A DNA stretch of 64,000 bases. Source: Roseimicrobium gellanilyticum (GTDB lineage Bacteria; Verrucomicrobiota; Verrucomicrobiia; Verrucomicrobiales; Verrucomicrobiaceae). The stretch covers positions 558,001 through 622,000 of the forward strand of contig NZ_QNRR01000001.1 in the NCBI RefSeq assembly GCF_003315205.1. The letters run 5' to 3'. Positions 17,634 to 25,071 of this stretch are shown one piece after another (within the stretch, counting starts at the first letter, position 1; each line of letters opens with the position of its first letter). Made by a program: the position numbers and the translations under genes. The notes below the pieces were generated by a model, which did no database searches, was not told the origin of the DNA, and saw only the letters and a program-made list of their open reading frames with translations.

Positions 17634-18053
17634 ATGAATGGGCGAAGCAAATTGCGCATGAATCTCCTTCGCCTGGCGGTGGGATTGGGGTGTGCGTTCT
17701 CGTTCAGCTCGTGTGTGATTTACGGTCACCGCGAGCGTGTGGTGCGGATAACAAATCGTGACACAGGCAAGCCAGTGGGCGAGGTCAGGTTCCGCTTCAC
17801 GCACGCTGTCCCGGCCGTGCATCTTCCCAAAACGCCGGAGCCCATTGATGTGCTGCTCGGCCCGAACGGCGAGGCCAAGGTGCGCTTTCCTGTGGTGATG
17901 GGATGGGCTCGCGTGAATGGCGCTTCTGCACTATTGCATCCGGAAAACATTCGTGAAGGGGGATCGTTTGAACTCGAGAAGCAGCCAACCGTACGGTCTG
18001 AACGTTTCAAAACGACCATGGTGCTTGAAATTGAGAAACCGCACCATCCATAG
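17634..18053 (+). CDS. Small lipoprotein of unknown function
   Basis: A 139-residue exported protein with a basic n-region (RSKLR), hydrophobic core and lipobox FSSC (Cys27 from ATG 17634). A GTG one codon earlier and ATG 17658 are alternative starts. The mature part reads as one beta-sandwich: RVVRITNRDTGKPVGEVRFRF, a GPNGEAKVRFPV turn, and terminal strand TTMVLEIEKP. The pattern resembles small carboxypeptidase-regulatory-like or transthyretin-like folds, but I do not recognise a family. It begins a run of small same-strand envelope genes up to 21.0 kb. Confidence 0.65.
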   Translation: MNGRSKLRMNLLRLAVGLGCAFSFSSCVIYGHRERVVRITNRDTGKPVGEVRFRFTHAVPAVHLPKTPEPIDVLLGPNGEAKVRFPVVMGWARVNGASALLHPENIREGGSFELEKQPTVRSERFKTTMVLEIEKPHHP

Positions 18054-18089
18054 CGTGCATTTCGGAATCTCGTACTGCTGGATGCACGC

Positions 18090-18710
18090 ATGAAAGGTTG
18101 TCTCCCCAGTCTGGTAGCCCTGGTCGTGGTGGCTGCGATTCTTGCCACCGGCCTGGTGCCGGGATACATCGCGAGCAGCATCTTTGGAGTGGAAAACAAA
18201 GGGGTAATGGCCATCACCGCGGGTGGCATTGCACTTGCTCTTTATGGCATCTACCGATGGCTCATCTATCTTCAGGATAGAGAAAAACGAGTCCTGTCTG
18301 TTCTCACCGATCCTGTGTTCGGCGAAGTGAAGCAACTTCGTGACCACTGGGAGGCTGACCAACCCATCAGTGAAGGTGGAGAAGCCGTTGAAATCTGGGG
18401 TGACGCCTTGGCTCCGACATCCGCGCAGACCTCGACCTTCACGAACATACGAGAACGTTGGCCGGCGTTGCTGGCTCTTTGTGTGGAGGCGGCAAACAAC
18501 CTGATCGCCTCGGTCTATCATAACGAAAAGGGGCCTGTGCCATCCGTCAAAGCGGAGCAACTCAACTTGAAAACCGTGGCTTTGGATGACGGAAACATCG
18601 GAGACTTCACGCTCATGTTTGAGCTGCCCTCAGCGGTGAAACTCCTGCCGTGGGGACTGGACGTGACGTTTGAGAATTTTGTCGTGGTTGAAGCTTCGGA
18701 CAATCACTGA
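18090..18710 (+). CDS. Two-TM protein with small cytoplasmic domain, unknown function
   Basis: 206 residues. Hydrophobic segments at about 5-27 and 38-60 are followed by a soluble domain of about 140 residues (DPVFGEVKQLRDHWEAD..., IWGDALAP, IRERWPALLALCVEAANN). The soluble part loosely resembles small immunity-type DUF families with an FG...W....G..V.I pattern. This is a weak analogy, not an assignment. It lies 36 nt after the small lipoprotein gene and may be co-transcribed. Confidence 0.6.
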   Translation: MKGCLPSLVALVVVAAILATGLVPGYIASSIFGVENKGVMAITAGGIALALYGIYRWLIYLQDREKRVLSVLTDPVFGEVKQLRDHWEADQPISEGGEAVEIWGDALAPTSAQTSTFTNIRERWPALLALCVEAANNLIASVYHNEKGPVPSVKAEQLNLKTVALDDGNIGDFTLMFELPSAVKLLPWGLDVTFENFVVVEASDNH

Positions 18711-18805
18711 TTCCACAATAGGCATCTGCGGAAACCCAGGGTGGGTGCCTGGGTGTCGTTGTTTTTCCTTGAGGTTTCAGTCCCGGTGTTGCTTCATTCA
18801 ATTGC

Positions 18806-19870
18806 ATGAGTGAACCCGAAGTCCTCCTTCACGACGTCTCTCCGCATGGAAATCTGGAAGCTGTAGTCGAACAGGACCATCGGGTGGCGCATCTCTACCT
18901 GCGGGCGACGGAGAATGAGGACTTTGGTCTCAAGTCCTGCTGGGTACGCAATATCGCACCTGCGCCCGATGAATTGGACGTGGCAGGAATGCAGGAGGGC
19001 ATCGCTCCGATGCTGCCGAAAGAGCATTGCGCGTATCCCCAGGGGCAGCCGCCGTTGGATGCTGGCCGGCTTCGATTGCTCTGGCTTCCCGAAGGCGATG
19101 GTGTGGTGCTGCTGGAAGATGACGAGATGCTCGCGATCATTCCCGGATGGAGCGGGTACAAAGACTTTGAAGGTTATGCCCGCGACTGCGTAGGGGAGAG
19201 CAGACTCTGCTGGAAACTGGAGAGCAATGTGGAATGGGACCGACGCATCTCTGAGGCCGATGCCTACTGGAATGCTTGGGGGGAAGAGTCGTCACCGTGG
19301 CCGGAGTGCCAGGATGCGTTTCTCGCCGCCTATGAAAAGGTCTTGGGACCACATGCCAAGTACTATGGCATCGATGGTGACAACTGGCCCCCCAAGGCCA
19401 TGATCCGCATCGACCACGCAGATGGGATCTATCTCCTGACGCTGGGAGTGTCCCTACGCCCCCAGCCCGAAGTGGAGATGTACTACGAAGACCCAACGGA
19501 CTTTCGGAGATTCGAGCTGGCCGCCTGCCTGCCTTGTGATGTTTCGGAAGAGAGCGTCGGCCGTTTTGCCGACTACCTTTCCGGTCAAGCTTCATTGCCG
19601 TGGACGAACTTCACCTTTCTGGGTCATGGACACACCGTTCCATGCGATGCATTCGCCGGTGATGACAAGCTGGAGCAGTTCAAGTTTGTGCTGCTCGCGG
19701 AGAGCCCGGCAGGAGCGCCCGAATTGAACACACCCCGTATGAGCGGAGAAAAAGTCTCGCTCTTGTGGGCCATCCCCATCACCGGGGACGAGCAGGCTCT
19801 GGCTCAGCGTGAAGGCAGCGCGGCAGTGTTGGGACAACTGGAATCGCTGCTACGACTCGCCTCCGATTGA
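18806..19870 (+). CDS. Suppressor-of-fused (SUFU) domain protein
   Basis: 354 cytoplasmic residues with no signal or membrane segment. The C-terminal half (about 165-354) has the bacterial SUFU pattern: AAYEKVLGPHAKYYG, ELAACLPCDV, LPWTNFTFLGHGHTVPC, FKFVLLAESPAG, and a final VSLLWAIPITGDEQAL. Comparative studies of polymorphic toxins place bacterial SUFU proteins among immunity proteins. No toxin gene is adjacent here, so it could be an orphan immunity gene or a housekeeping homologue. The N-terminal half (about 1-160) shows no recognised family. Confidence 0.75.
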   Translation: MSEPEVLLHDVSPHGNLEAVVEQDHRVAHLYLRATENEDFGLKSCWVRNIAPAPDELDVAGMQEGIAPMLPKEHCAYPQGQPPLDAGRLRLLWLPEGDGVVLLEDDEMLAIIPGWSGYKDFEGYARDCVGESRLCWKLESNVEWDRRISEADAYWNAWGEESSPWPECQDAFLAAYEKVLGPHAKYYGIDGDNWPPKAMIRIDHADGIYLLTLGVSLRPQPEVEMYYEDPTDFRRFELAACLPCDVSEESVGRFADYLSGQASLPWTNFTFLGHGHTVPCDAFAGDDKLEQFKFVLLAESPAGAPELNTPRMSGEKVSLLWAIPITGDEQALAQREGSAAVLGQLESLLRLASD

Positions 19871-19922
19871 GGAATCGTCCCATTGGCAATATGTTCAAGA
19901 ATACCGAACCCAAGTTCTACCC

Positions 19923-20387
19923 ATGAAAAAGACAGCCCCTTGGATCTTGCTGGCATTGGTCATTGCATCGGTGGCCGTGTCGAAAGCGGTGGAGCCGGAC
20001 GACTCCTGGCACGAGGTGAAGATCCGTCATCTGGATGCCACCGACGTTGCGCAGGCCCTGGTAAAGGAAAGCGAGGATCTGGCAGAGGCCCTGGTAAGGA
20101 TTGATGTGCGTCGCAACAGCATCCTGTTGGATGCTGAGAGTCCGTCCTTCGGCGCTGCGGCCAAGAAGCTCGCGGACCTCGATCAACCTCCCAAGCTGGT
20201 GATCTACAAAATGGAGATCACAGAAATGGTGACACGAAACGACAAGACGAAGGAGCGTATCGTGTTCCGCCCGACGATCCACGCGATGGAAGGCAAGCCT
20301 GCCGAAGTCACCCATCAGATCGACAAGGAAAGGTTGCTGAAAATCTCCGTAGTCTCAACGATCACCTCAATCGCGAAAGGTCGCTAG
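19923..20387 (+). CDS. Secreted protein with secretin-N-like domain
   Basis: From ATG 19923 (MKKTAPWILLALVIASV) there is a clear signal peptide; the longer frame from 19809 overlaps the SUFU gene. The 154-residue product contains one unit resembling the ring-building N-domains of secretins: HLDATDVAQALVKESE, then RIDVRRNSILLDAESPSF, then AAKKLADLDQPPKLV. A beta-rich tail follows. No secretin channel domain is present. It may be a periplasmic accessory protein or merely share the fold. Function is unknown. Confidence 0.6.
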   Translation: MKKTAPWILLALVIASVAVSKAVEPDDSWHEVKIRHLDATDVAQALVKESEDLAEALVRIDVRRNSILLDAESPSFGAAAKKLADLDQPPKLVIYKMEITEMVTRNDKTKERIVFRPTIHAMEGKPAEVTHQIDKERLLKISVVSTITSIAKGR

Positions 20388-20457
20388 GTTGACCACTCTC
20401 CAGTGCCTTCATATCCCGGCTTGAAGTGTCGGGCCCTTCCTCATAGCATCTTCAAGC

Positions 20458-21018
20458 ATGAGACGTCGTCTGCTTGCCCGGGCCGCGCTGGCCATCATCA
20501 TCTGGGTTTCCATGTGTCATGCGGCGTTCTTCCCGCTTTCGCTTGAGGAAAAGAGCATGAAGGCGGATCTCGTCGTGGTGGCTGAAGTGATCTCGGTCAA
20601 TCGTCTTGCCTCGAGGGAGATGTTGGTCACCGAAAAAGAACGAGGTCTCTATCTGGGGCCAACATCCATTGCTGTTGTCAAAATCTCCGCGCTGTGGAAG
20701 GACTCGGGGCATCTGACCCGATTCATCACAGACGGTTCGGGCGACAAGCTGACGCAGGCGATTTTCGTTCCCTGCGACTACACTTTCGATGAAAGTCCCT
20801 CCGACCTGACGGTTGGCCGACGCTATGTCCTGTTCTTGGATGCGCTTGGTGCCAACATGTTTCATCCCATCGATCCCGCTTCCACGCATGTTCTCCACGA
20901 GGGAAGGGTCGCCACATTTGGGGTGAATCATTCTCCGGGTGAAGACTTCACGCAGCAGTCGCTCACCTTGGAGGAATTCAAAAAGCAGGTGATGAACGCG
21001 ATCGGTGTGAAGAAATAG
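20458..21018 (+). CDS. Secreted protein of unknown function
   Basis: 186 residues with a signal peptide (basic MRRRLLAR, hydrophobic ALAIIIWVSM, likely cut after CHA at about 22). The mature domain starts KADLVVVAEVISV and has strands around VAVVKISALWKDSG and a VGRRYVLFLDA segment. That order resembles netrin/TIMP-like OB folds, but no family is certain. It is the last of the same-strand small envelope genes and is convergent with the TetR gene. Confidence 0.6.
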   Translation: MRRRLLARAALAIIIWVSMCHAAFFPLSLEEKSMKADLVVVAEVISVNRLASREMLVTEKERGLYLGPTSIAVVKISALWKDSGHLTRFITDGSGDKLTQAIFVPCDYTFDESPSDLTVGRRYVLFLDALGANMFHPIDPASTHVLHEGRVATFGVNHSPGEDFTQQSLTLEEFKKQVMNAIGVKK

Positions 21019-21032
21019 CGGGTTGCGGGTTG

Positions 21033-21644
21033 CTACTTCTCCATGGCCGCCCTTACCAGTGCTTTCACCGCCCAGCTCTTCACCTTGCGTGCGGTCTTCT
21101 CGTCCACACGCAGGACATCGCGAAATACAATCATCGACTCCGTGCCGAAGATGACGGAGAGCGCAGCGCACAGCTTCTTGTAGTCCGCATCGCGGAATCG
21201 ATCGCGTGAGGTGGACAGCGCCGCCTCGATGAGCGGCAGTCGTCGGTTCTGCCGCACCGGTGCGGCTCCATCTTGAGTGCGACTGGCAATGCTGTGCGCC
21301 AGCATGACACGCAGTGAGGCTTCATTCTCATAGGTGACGCGGTGCATCGCGGCTTCGGCCTTGTCGATGCGTGCTTCGGCATCGGCGGAGGTGTCGCCAT
21401 CGAAGAGCGTGTCCAGCACTCCCGTGGCAGCGTCCGCGGGCGCTTCGGCCAGCAACGCTTCCACATTGGCAAAGTAGCGGTAGGCGGTCGCTCGTGAGAC
21501 GAGCGCCTCCTTGGCAATCTCATCCATGCTGGGCTTGTGCCCTTGCTTGATGAGTTGACTGGCCGCACGCAACAGGTCCTTGCGCGTGCGCAACTCCCGG
21601 TTGCTCGGGCTCGACGGGACGGGCTTGGCGGGGCTCTTCTTCAT
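21033..21644 (-). CDS. TetR-family transcriptional regulator
   Basis: A 203-residue regulator. The N-terminal helix-turn-helix spans about residues 17-65 (TRKDLLRAASQLIKQG, SMDEIAKEALVSRATAYRYF). The rest is an all-helical ligand/dimer domain. The start at ATG 21644 overlaps the stop of the upstream SnoaL-like gene as ATGA, so the two are translationally coupled. The regulator probably controls its own operon (inference). The longer frame to 21695 reads through the upstream gene and is rejected. Confidence 0.85.
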   Translation of the reverse strand: MKKSPAKPVPSSPSNRELRTRKDLLRAASQLIKQGHKPSMDEIAKEALVSRATAYRYFANVEALLAEAPADAATGVLDTLFDGDTSADAEARIDKAEAAMHRVTYENEASLRVMLAHSIASRTQDGAAPVRQNRRLPLIEAALSTSRDRFRDADYKKLCAALSVIFGTESMIVFRDVLRVDEKTARKVKSWAVKALVRAAMEK

Positions 21645-22072
21645 GCCGCGTTTGCAGGAGCGAGTTGTTGCAGAATGGAAGCGAGGTCCACCCACACCTG
21701 TTCCTTCTGAATCTGACCATCGTCGCGAAACTCCAGCACGTGCAGCAGACGGAAGGAGAGGGGACGATTGTTTCCTTCGATGCCGAAGGGACGCCCAGGA
21801 GCGCGGCCTTCCCAGAGGGACTCATCCACCATGAAGTTCTCGCCATACTTGCGATTCAATGAGGTGGCCTTGCCGTCAGCGAGATCGCTGAAGAGCGTTT
21901 CATAGAAGCCACGGACGCTGGCATGATCGCGGCTGGGTCCGGTGGGCCAGCCGACGATGTCATGGGTGACGTCCTCGGTGAGCGTGGCGAGCACGCCCTC
22001 CACGTTGTCGCTGGCTTCGTGGCCGAAGTGTTCATCCAGCTTTCGATCCATTTGGGCAGGGGTGAGCGGCAT
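21641..22072 (-). CDS. Nuclear transport factor 2 / SnoaL-like protein
   Basis: 143 residues of the alpha+beta-barrel SnoaL/NTF2-like type: an N-terminal helix (AQMDRKLDEHFGHEAS), LATLTEDVTHDIVG, then SVRGFYETLFSDL and C-terminal strands LHVLEFRDDGQIQKEQVWVD. Such proteins are small isomerases, hydrolases or ligand binders; the substrate cannot be inferred. It is first in a two-gene operon with a TetR regulator. Confidence 0.8.
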   Translation of the reverse strand: MPLTPAQMDRKLDEHFGHEASDNVEGVLATLTEDVTHDIVGWPTGPSRDHASVRGFYETLFSDLADGKATSLNRKYGENFMVDESLWEGRAPGRPFGIEGNNRPLSFRLLHVLEFRDDGQIQKEQVWVDLASILQQLAPANAA

Positions 22073-22228
22073 AGTGAGAAGTCGGTTGGTTTGTGCGGAA
22101 TATTGCTATGAGACGATTGTCGCATTTCAAGAAAAAGTTCTAAATTGCACCTTTGTTGATGCGGAATTCCCTCGAAGCCAATGGAAGAGACATGATAACT
22201 TTCCTCAACGGGTGCATCTTCTTTACCC

Positions 22229-22684
22229 ATGGCCGTTACCATCAGGCTTCTAGGAAGCGCTGACGCAGCTCTGATTGCGACGGCGGCGGATGTCTTTGAT
22301 CACTGTCCACAGGCGCATCTCACCGCGGAGTTCCTACAGGATCCACGGCACCACTTGATTGCTGCCATCGACGATTCGCAGTTGGTGGGCTTCATTTCCG
22401 CCGTGCACTACGTGCATCCGGACAAGCCTGCGGAACTCTGGATCAACGAAGTGGGAGTTGCTCCTTCGCACCAAGGGCAGGGCATTGGGCGCCAGATGCT
22501 GCGTCTTGTGTTGGAACATGGGAAGAAGCTCGGATGCGTGAACGCCTGGGTACTCACGGATCGAAACAATCCTGCCGCCATGCGTCTTTATGCCGGTGCC
22601 GGCGGGGTGGAGGCGGAGAAGCCGGCAGTGATGTTCGAGTTCGGCCTTGAAGGAGGTGAGTCGATCACAGAATCGCAGCCATAG
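22229..22684 (+). CDS. GNAT-family N-acetyltransferase (AAC(3)-I-like)
   Basis: A 151-residue acetyl-CoA-dependent acetyltransferase. The acetyl-CoA loop is VAPSHQGQGIGRQMLRLVLE (the Q/RxxGxG/A motif), preceded by the beta4 strand ELWINEVGV and followed by DRNNPAAMRLYAGAGG. Length and overall pattern resemble AAC(3)-I-type aminoglycoside acetyltransferases, but the actual substrate is unknown. It is a monocistronic gene divergent from the SnoaL-like/TetR pair. Confidence 0.87.
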   Translation: MAVTIRLLGSADAALIATAADVFDHCPQAHLTAEFLQDPRHHLIAAIDDSQLVGFISAVHYVHPDKPAELWINEVGVAPSHQGQGIGRQMLRLVLEHGKKLGCVNAWVLTDRNNPAAMRLYAGAGGVEAEKPAVMFEFGLEGGESITESQP

Positions 22685-22873
22685 GATATCGTCGTGTGCT
22701 CCCTGAACCCTTGGTCGCATCGGGCTTGCCAATTCTTCGTGCAGAAAAAAATGCCGACATGACCCTGTTTCCCACAAAGTCACCTGCCCATTGAAATTTT
22801 GTCCTTCCGTATGGCGTGAACATTTCTAGAGTATTGAACCAGGGTGGCTGTAGGTCTGTCAGCCACAGAGAGC

Positions 22874-23767
22874 ATGTCTGACCCCCATTTCTCAGCATCC
22901 CCCATCCGCCACCCCCTAGTGTGGGTTCGCAACAAGTTCCTTGCGGGCTTGGCGATCGTCATCCCGTTGGTGGTGACGTTCTGGATTCTGAGGCTGGTGT
23001 ACGACTTCATTCGGGGTCTGAGTCAGCCGCTGCTGGAGTCCTTTGCCGGGCTGTACAACCAGACGATGCCCGACCCCAATCTTCATGTCGACATCGCCAG
23101 CCCGCACTTCTCCCAGTTTGTGAGCCTGGTGGGCTTCCTCATTCCCATGGGGCTGGTGGTGGCCCTGGGGGTCATGGCCACGAACGTCATCGGTGTCCGG
23201 GTGGTGTCCGCTATGGACAAGCTCCTGCTGAGCATCCCGGTCATCTCCTTCATTTACAAGTCGCTGAAGCAGGTGATCGAGGCCTTCCGCGGCTTCGGGG
23301 GCACCCGCAGCTTCAAGAGGGTCGTGTATGTGGACTACCCTTCGCCTGGTATGAAGCTCATTGGGTTCGTCACCGGTCAGTACGACGACCCGAAGACGAA
23401 GAAGAACATGAGCTGTGTCTTCCTGCCCGGCGCTCTCAGCCCCATGACCGGGTTGCTGATCGTCACTGAGACCTCCCGACTGGAGGACGCACCCTTGAGC
23501 ATCGAGGACGCGATGAAGATGATCTTCTCCGGCGGACTTATCGGCCCCTCATCCGAGGAAGAACAGAAGGCCAAGGCTGCTCGCAAGCCGAAGTCTTCCA
23601 AGCATTCAGAGGCCAGACCCCAAGTCGCGCAGAATCCCGACTTCGCACACCTGCCTACCGCCGAAGATTCGCTGGATACGTTCGTTGACCCTCCCACGAG
23701 CGGTGCCGGAGGCAGTGCCGCGCCGGACAAGCCGGTGCTTGTAGGAGCAGGAAACCGGGAGCGCTAG
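22874..23767 (+). CDS. DUF502 membrane protein
   Basis: 297 residues from ATG 22874, chosen over GTG 22844 because an AGAGAG Shine-Dalgarno-like stretch precedes it. Two membrane segments (about 27-48 and 80-105) are followed by the DUF502 signature (VMATNVIGVRVVSAMDKLLL, IPVISFIYKSLKQVIEAF, then VVYVDYPSPGMKLIGFVTG). The C-terminal 80 residues are a low-complexity Lys/Ser/Glu-rich cytoplasmic tail longer than in most family members. DUF502 function is unknown. The gene is convergent with the LptA/OstA-like gene. Confidence 0.88.
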   Translation: MSDPHFSASPIRHPLVWVRNKFLAGLAIVIPLVVTFWILRLVYDFIRGLSQPLLESFAGLYNQTMPDPNLHVDIASPHFSQFVSLVGFLIPMGLVVALGVMATNVIGVRVVSAMDKLLLSIPVISFIYKSLKQVIEAFRGFGGTRSFKRVVYVDYPSPGMKLIGFVTGQYDDPKTKKNMSCVFLPGALSPMTGLLIVTETSRLEDAPLSIEDAMKMIFSGGLIGPSSEEEQKAKAARKPKSSKHSEARPQVAQNPDFAHLPTAEDSLDTFVDPPTSGAGGSAAPDKPVLVGAGNRER

Positions 23768-23816
23768 GTCGGCCACGCCGATCTGCTGTTCCTGCGGTGG
23801 GGAGGGGAGAGGCTAG

Positions 23817-24671
23817 CTAGTTGCCCGCACCCTGACCGGCCTCTTCCATAAGACGCTTTGCGACGCGGGTTTGAGCCCGGCCTTCTGTAAGCATCTTGCC
23901 CGTCTTCGGGTAGAGGAGAACGCGGGTGCTCTGCTCAGCGGCAACGAGCTCCTGGCCCTGGCCCTGAATCTTGGGCCAACCGGTCATCACGAGGGTGCCT
24001 TTGCCAGGGTCGTAGACCGCGTTCTGCGACTGGCCGCGATACCGCTTTTCCGGGGGGACGCCGGTAAGTTGCACGTTCACTGCACCTTTAGCCTCCATCA
24101 TTTTAAAGGACGTCCGGTCCTTACCCAGGTGTACCACCAGTTCTTCCCCAGTGAGATGGAACTGAGGAGAGCTGAGCGAGACGCGCCCACGAAACACCAC
24201 TTTGAGGTTGCCCATGTCGACCCGGGTTGCTTCGTCTGCAGTGATGTGAAATCCAGAACCGGATTGCACGGCTTCGAATGCCAGGTCTTCAGGGGCAGGT
24301 TGTTCCCTAAAGTCCCCAATTTCAGGCAATTTCGAAGATTTGGCGCGCGGAGCGGCATTTCCAGAGTCAATCCAATGTGCCCGGGGGAGGGCGCGTGCTC
24401 CAAGGGGGCGTTGGCCGACGTCTTCGCCGAGCGGACCGGGGGCGGAACCGTCGTCCTTGGCCCACGCAAACCTTGAGTGCTCAAAGGTCAGTTCCCCAGA
24501 TACCGGGGGCTGCACACCAACGGCAGTCCTTCCGCCGGCATAGTTTGGAACCTGCTGAATTTGAGAGGTTCGCGTGCCTTTAGTAAAGCTGTCATTCTCC
24601 ACCTTCACGAGCCAGCCCGAGATGGCTATCAGACTCAACGGCACAGCGATGAGGTAAGTGGACGGCGTCAC
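23817..24671 (-). CDS. LptA/OstA-like LPS-transport protein
   Basis: 284 residues with an N-terminal hydrophobic segment (TYLIAVPLSLIAISGW) that serves as signal or anchor, then a Pro/Gly-rich spacer to about 135. The conserved OstA domain follows (ITADEATRVDMGN, VVFRGRVSLSSPQFHLTGEELVVHLG, AKGAVNVQLTG, AVYDPGKGTLVMTGWPKIQGQ). Family members form the periplasmic beta-jellyroll bridge that carries LPS to the outer membrane. The long spacer and tethered N-terminus recall LptC-LptA combinations or the LptD N-domain. No other lpt gene is adjacent. Confidence 0.75.
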   Translation of the reverse strand: MTPSTYLIAVPLSLIAISGWLVKVENDSFTKGTRTSQIQQVPNYAGGRTAVGVQPPVSGELTFEHSRFAWAKDDGSAPGPLGEDVGQRPLGARALPRAHWIDSGNAAPRAKSSKLPEIGDFREQPAPEDLAFEAVQSGSGFHITADEATRVDMGNLKVVFRGRVSLSSPQFHLTGEELVVHLGKDRTSFKMMEAKGAVNVQLTGVPPEKRYRGQSQNAVYDPGKGTLVMTGWPKIQGQGQELVAAEQSTRVLLYPKTGKMLTEGRAQTRVAKRLMEEAGQGAGN

Positions 24672-25071
24672 GACGTGGGGAATTAATAATTAACCGCAAA
24701 AGGTAAGCTTTTCTTAAGTTTTTGTCAATACAAAGCCATCCGAAGGGGTGTCTACAGGCCTGCTGCATGCTGGAGTGCGGGATGCACGGGGGCCCAAACA
24801 TGGAAAAATGTTCAATTAAGTGCAGGAAATAACTTGTCCTATTCGTTGGGTTTCGGTTTAAAATCGTCCACAAAATTTGCACATTTTGGGATACTAGAAC
24901 AGTACAGCGTCATAACTTGGTAATCACAGATGCATCAACCGGTCTTGGACTTCGTTGCCCGAGGGAATTTCCCGTCGGGTCTTTCTGCTGTGGTTCCCTG
25001 TGCAAACGCCTCGGCCGCTGAGGTTTCGAGCGACAATTTTTTCACCAACAACCCCCTTCAATCCTGAACCT
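24672..25071. other. AT-rich divergent intergenic region upstream of the first giant gene
   Basis: 400 bp without a gene. On the minus strand a perfect TTGACA (24723-24728 read in reverse), with a weak -10 17 bp away (TACCTT at 24700-24705), could serve the LptA-like gene. For the giant gene no convincing sigma70 pair or sigma54 site was found by eye, and no Shine-Dalgarno precedes its ATG. Confidence 0.4.

Noticed and set aside
24820-24960. Sigma54-type or riboswitch-like leader before the first giant gene
   Set aside because: No GG-N10-GC pair or recognisable aptamer was found by eye. The stretch is simply AT-rich.
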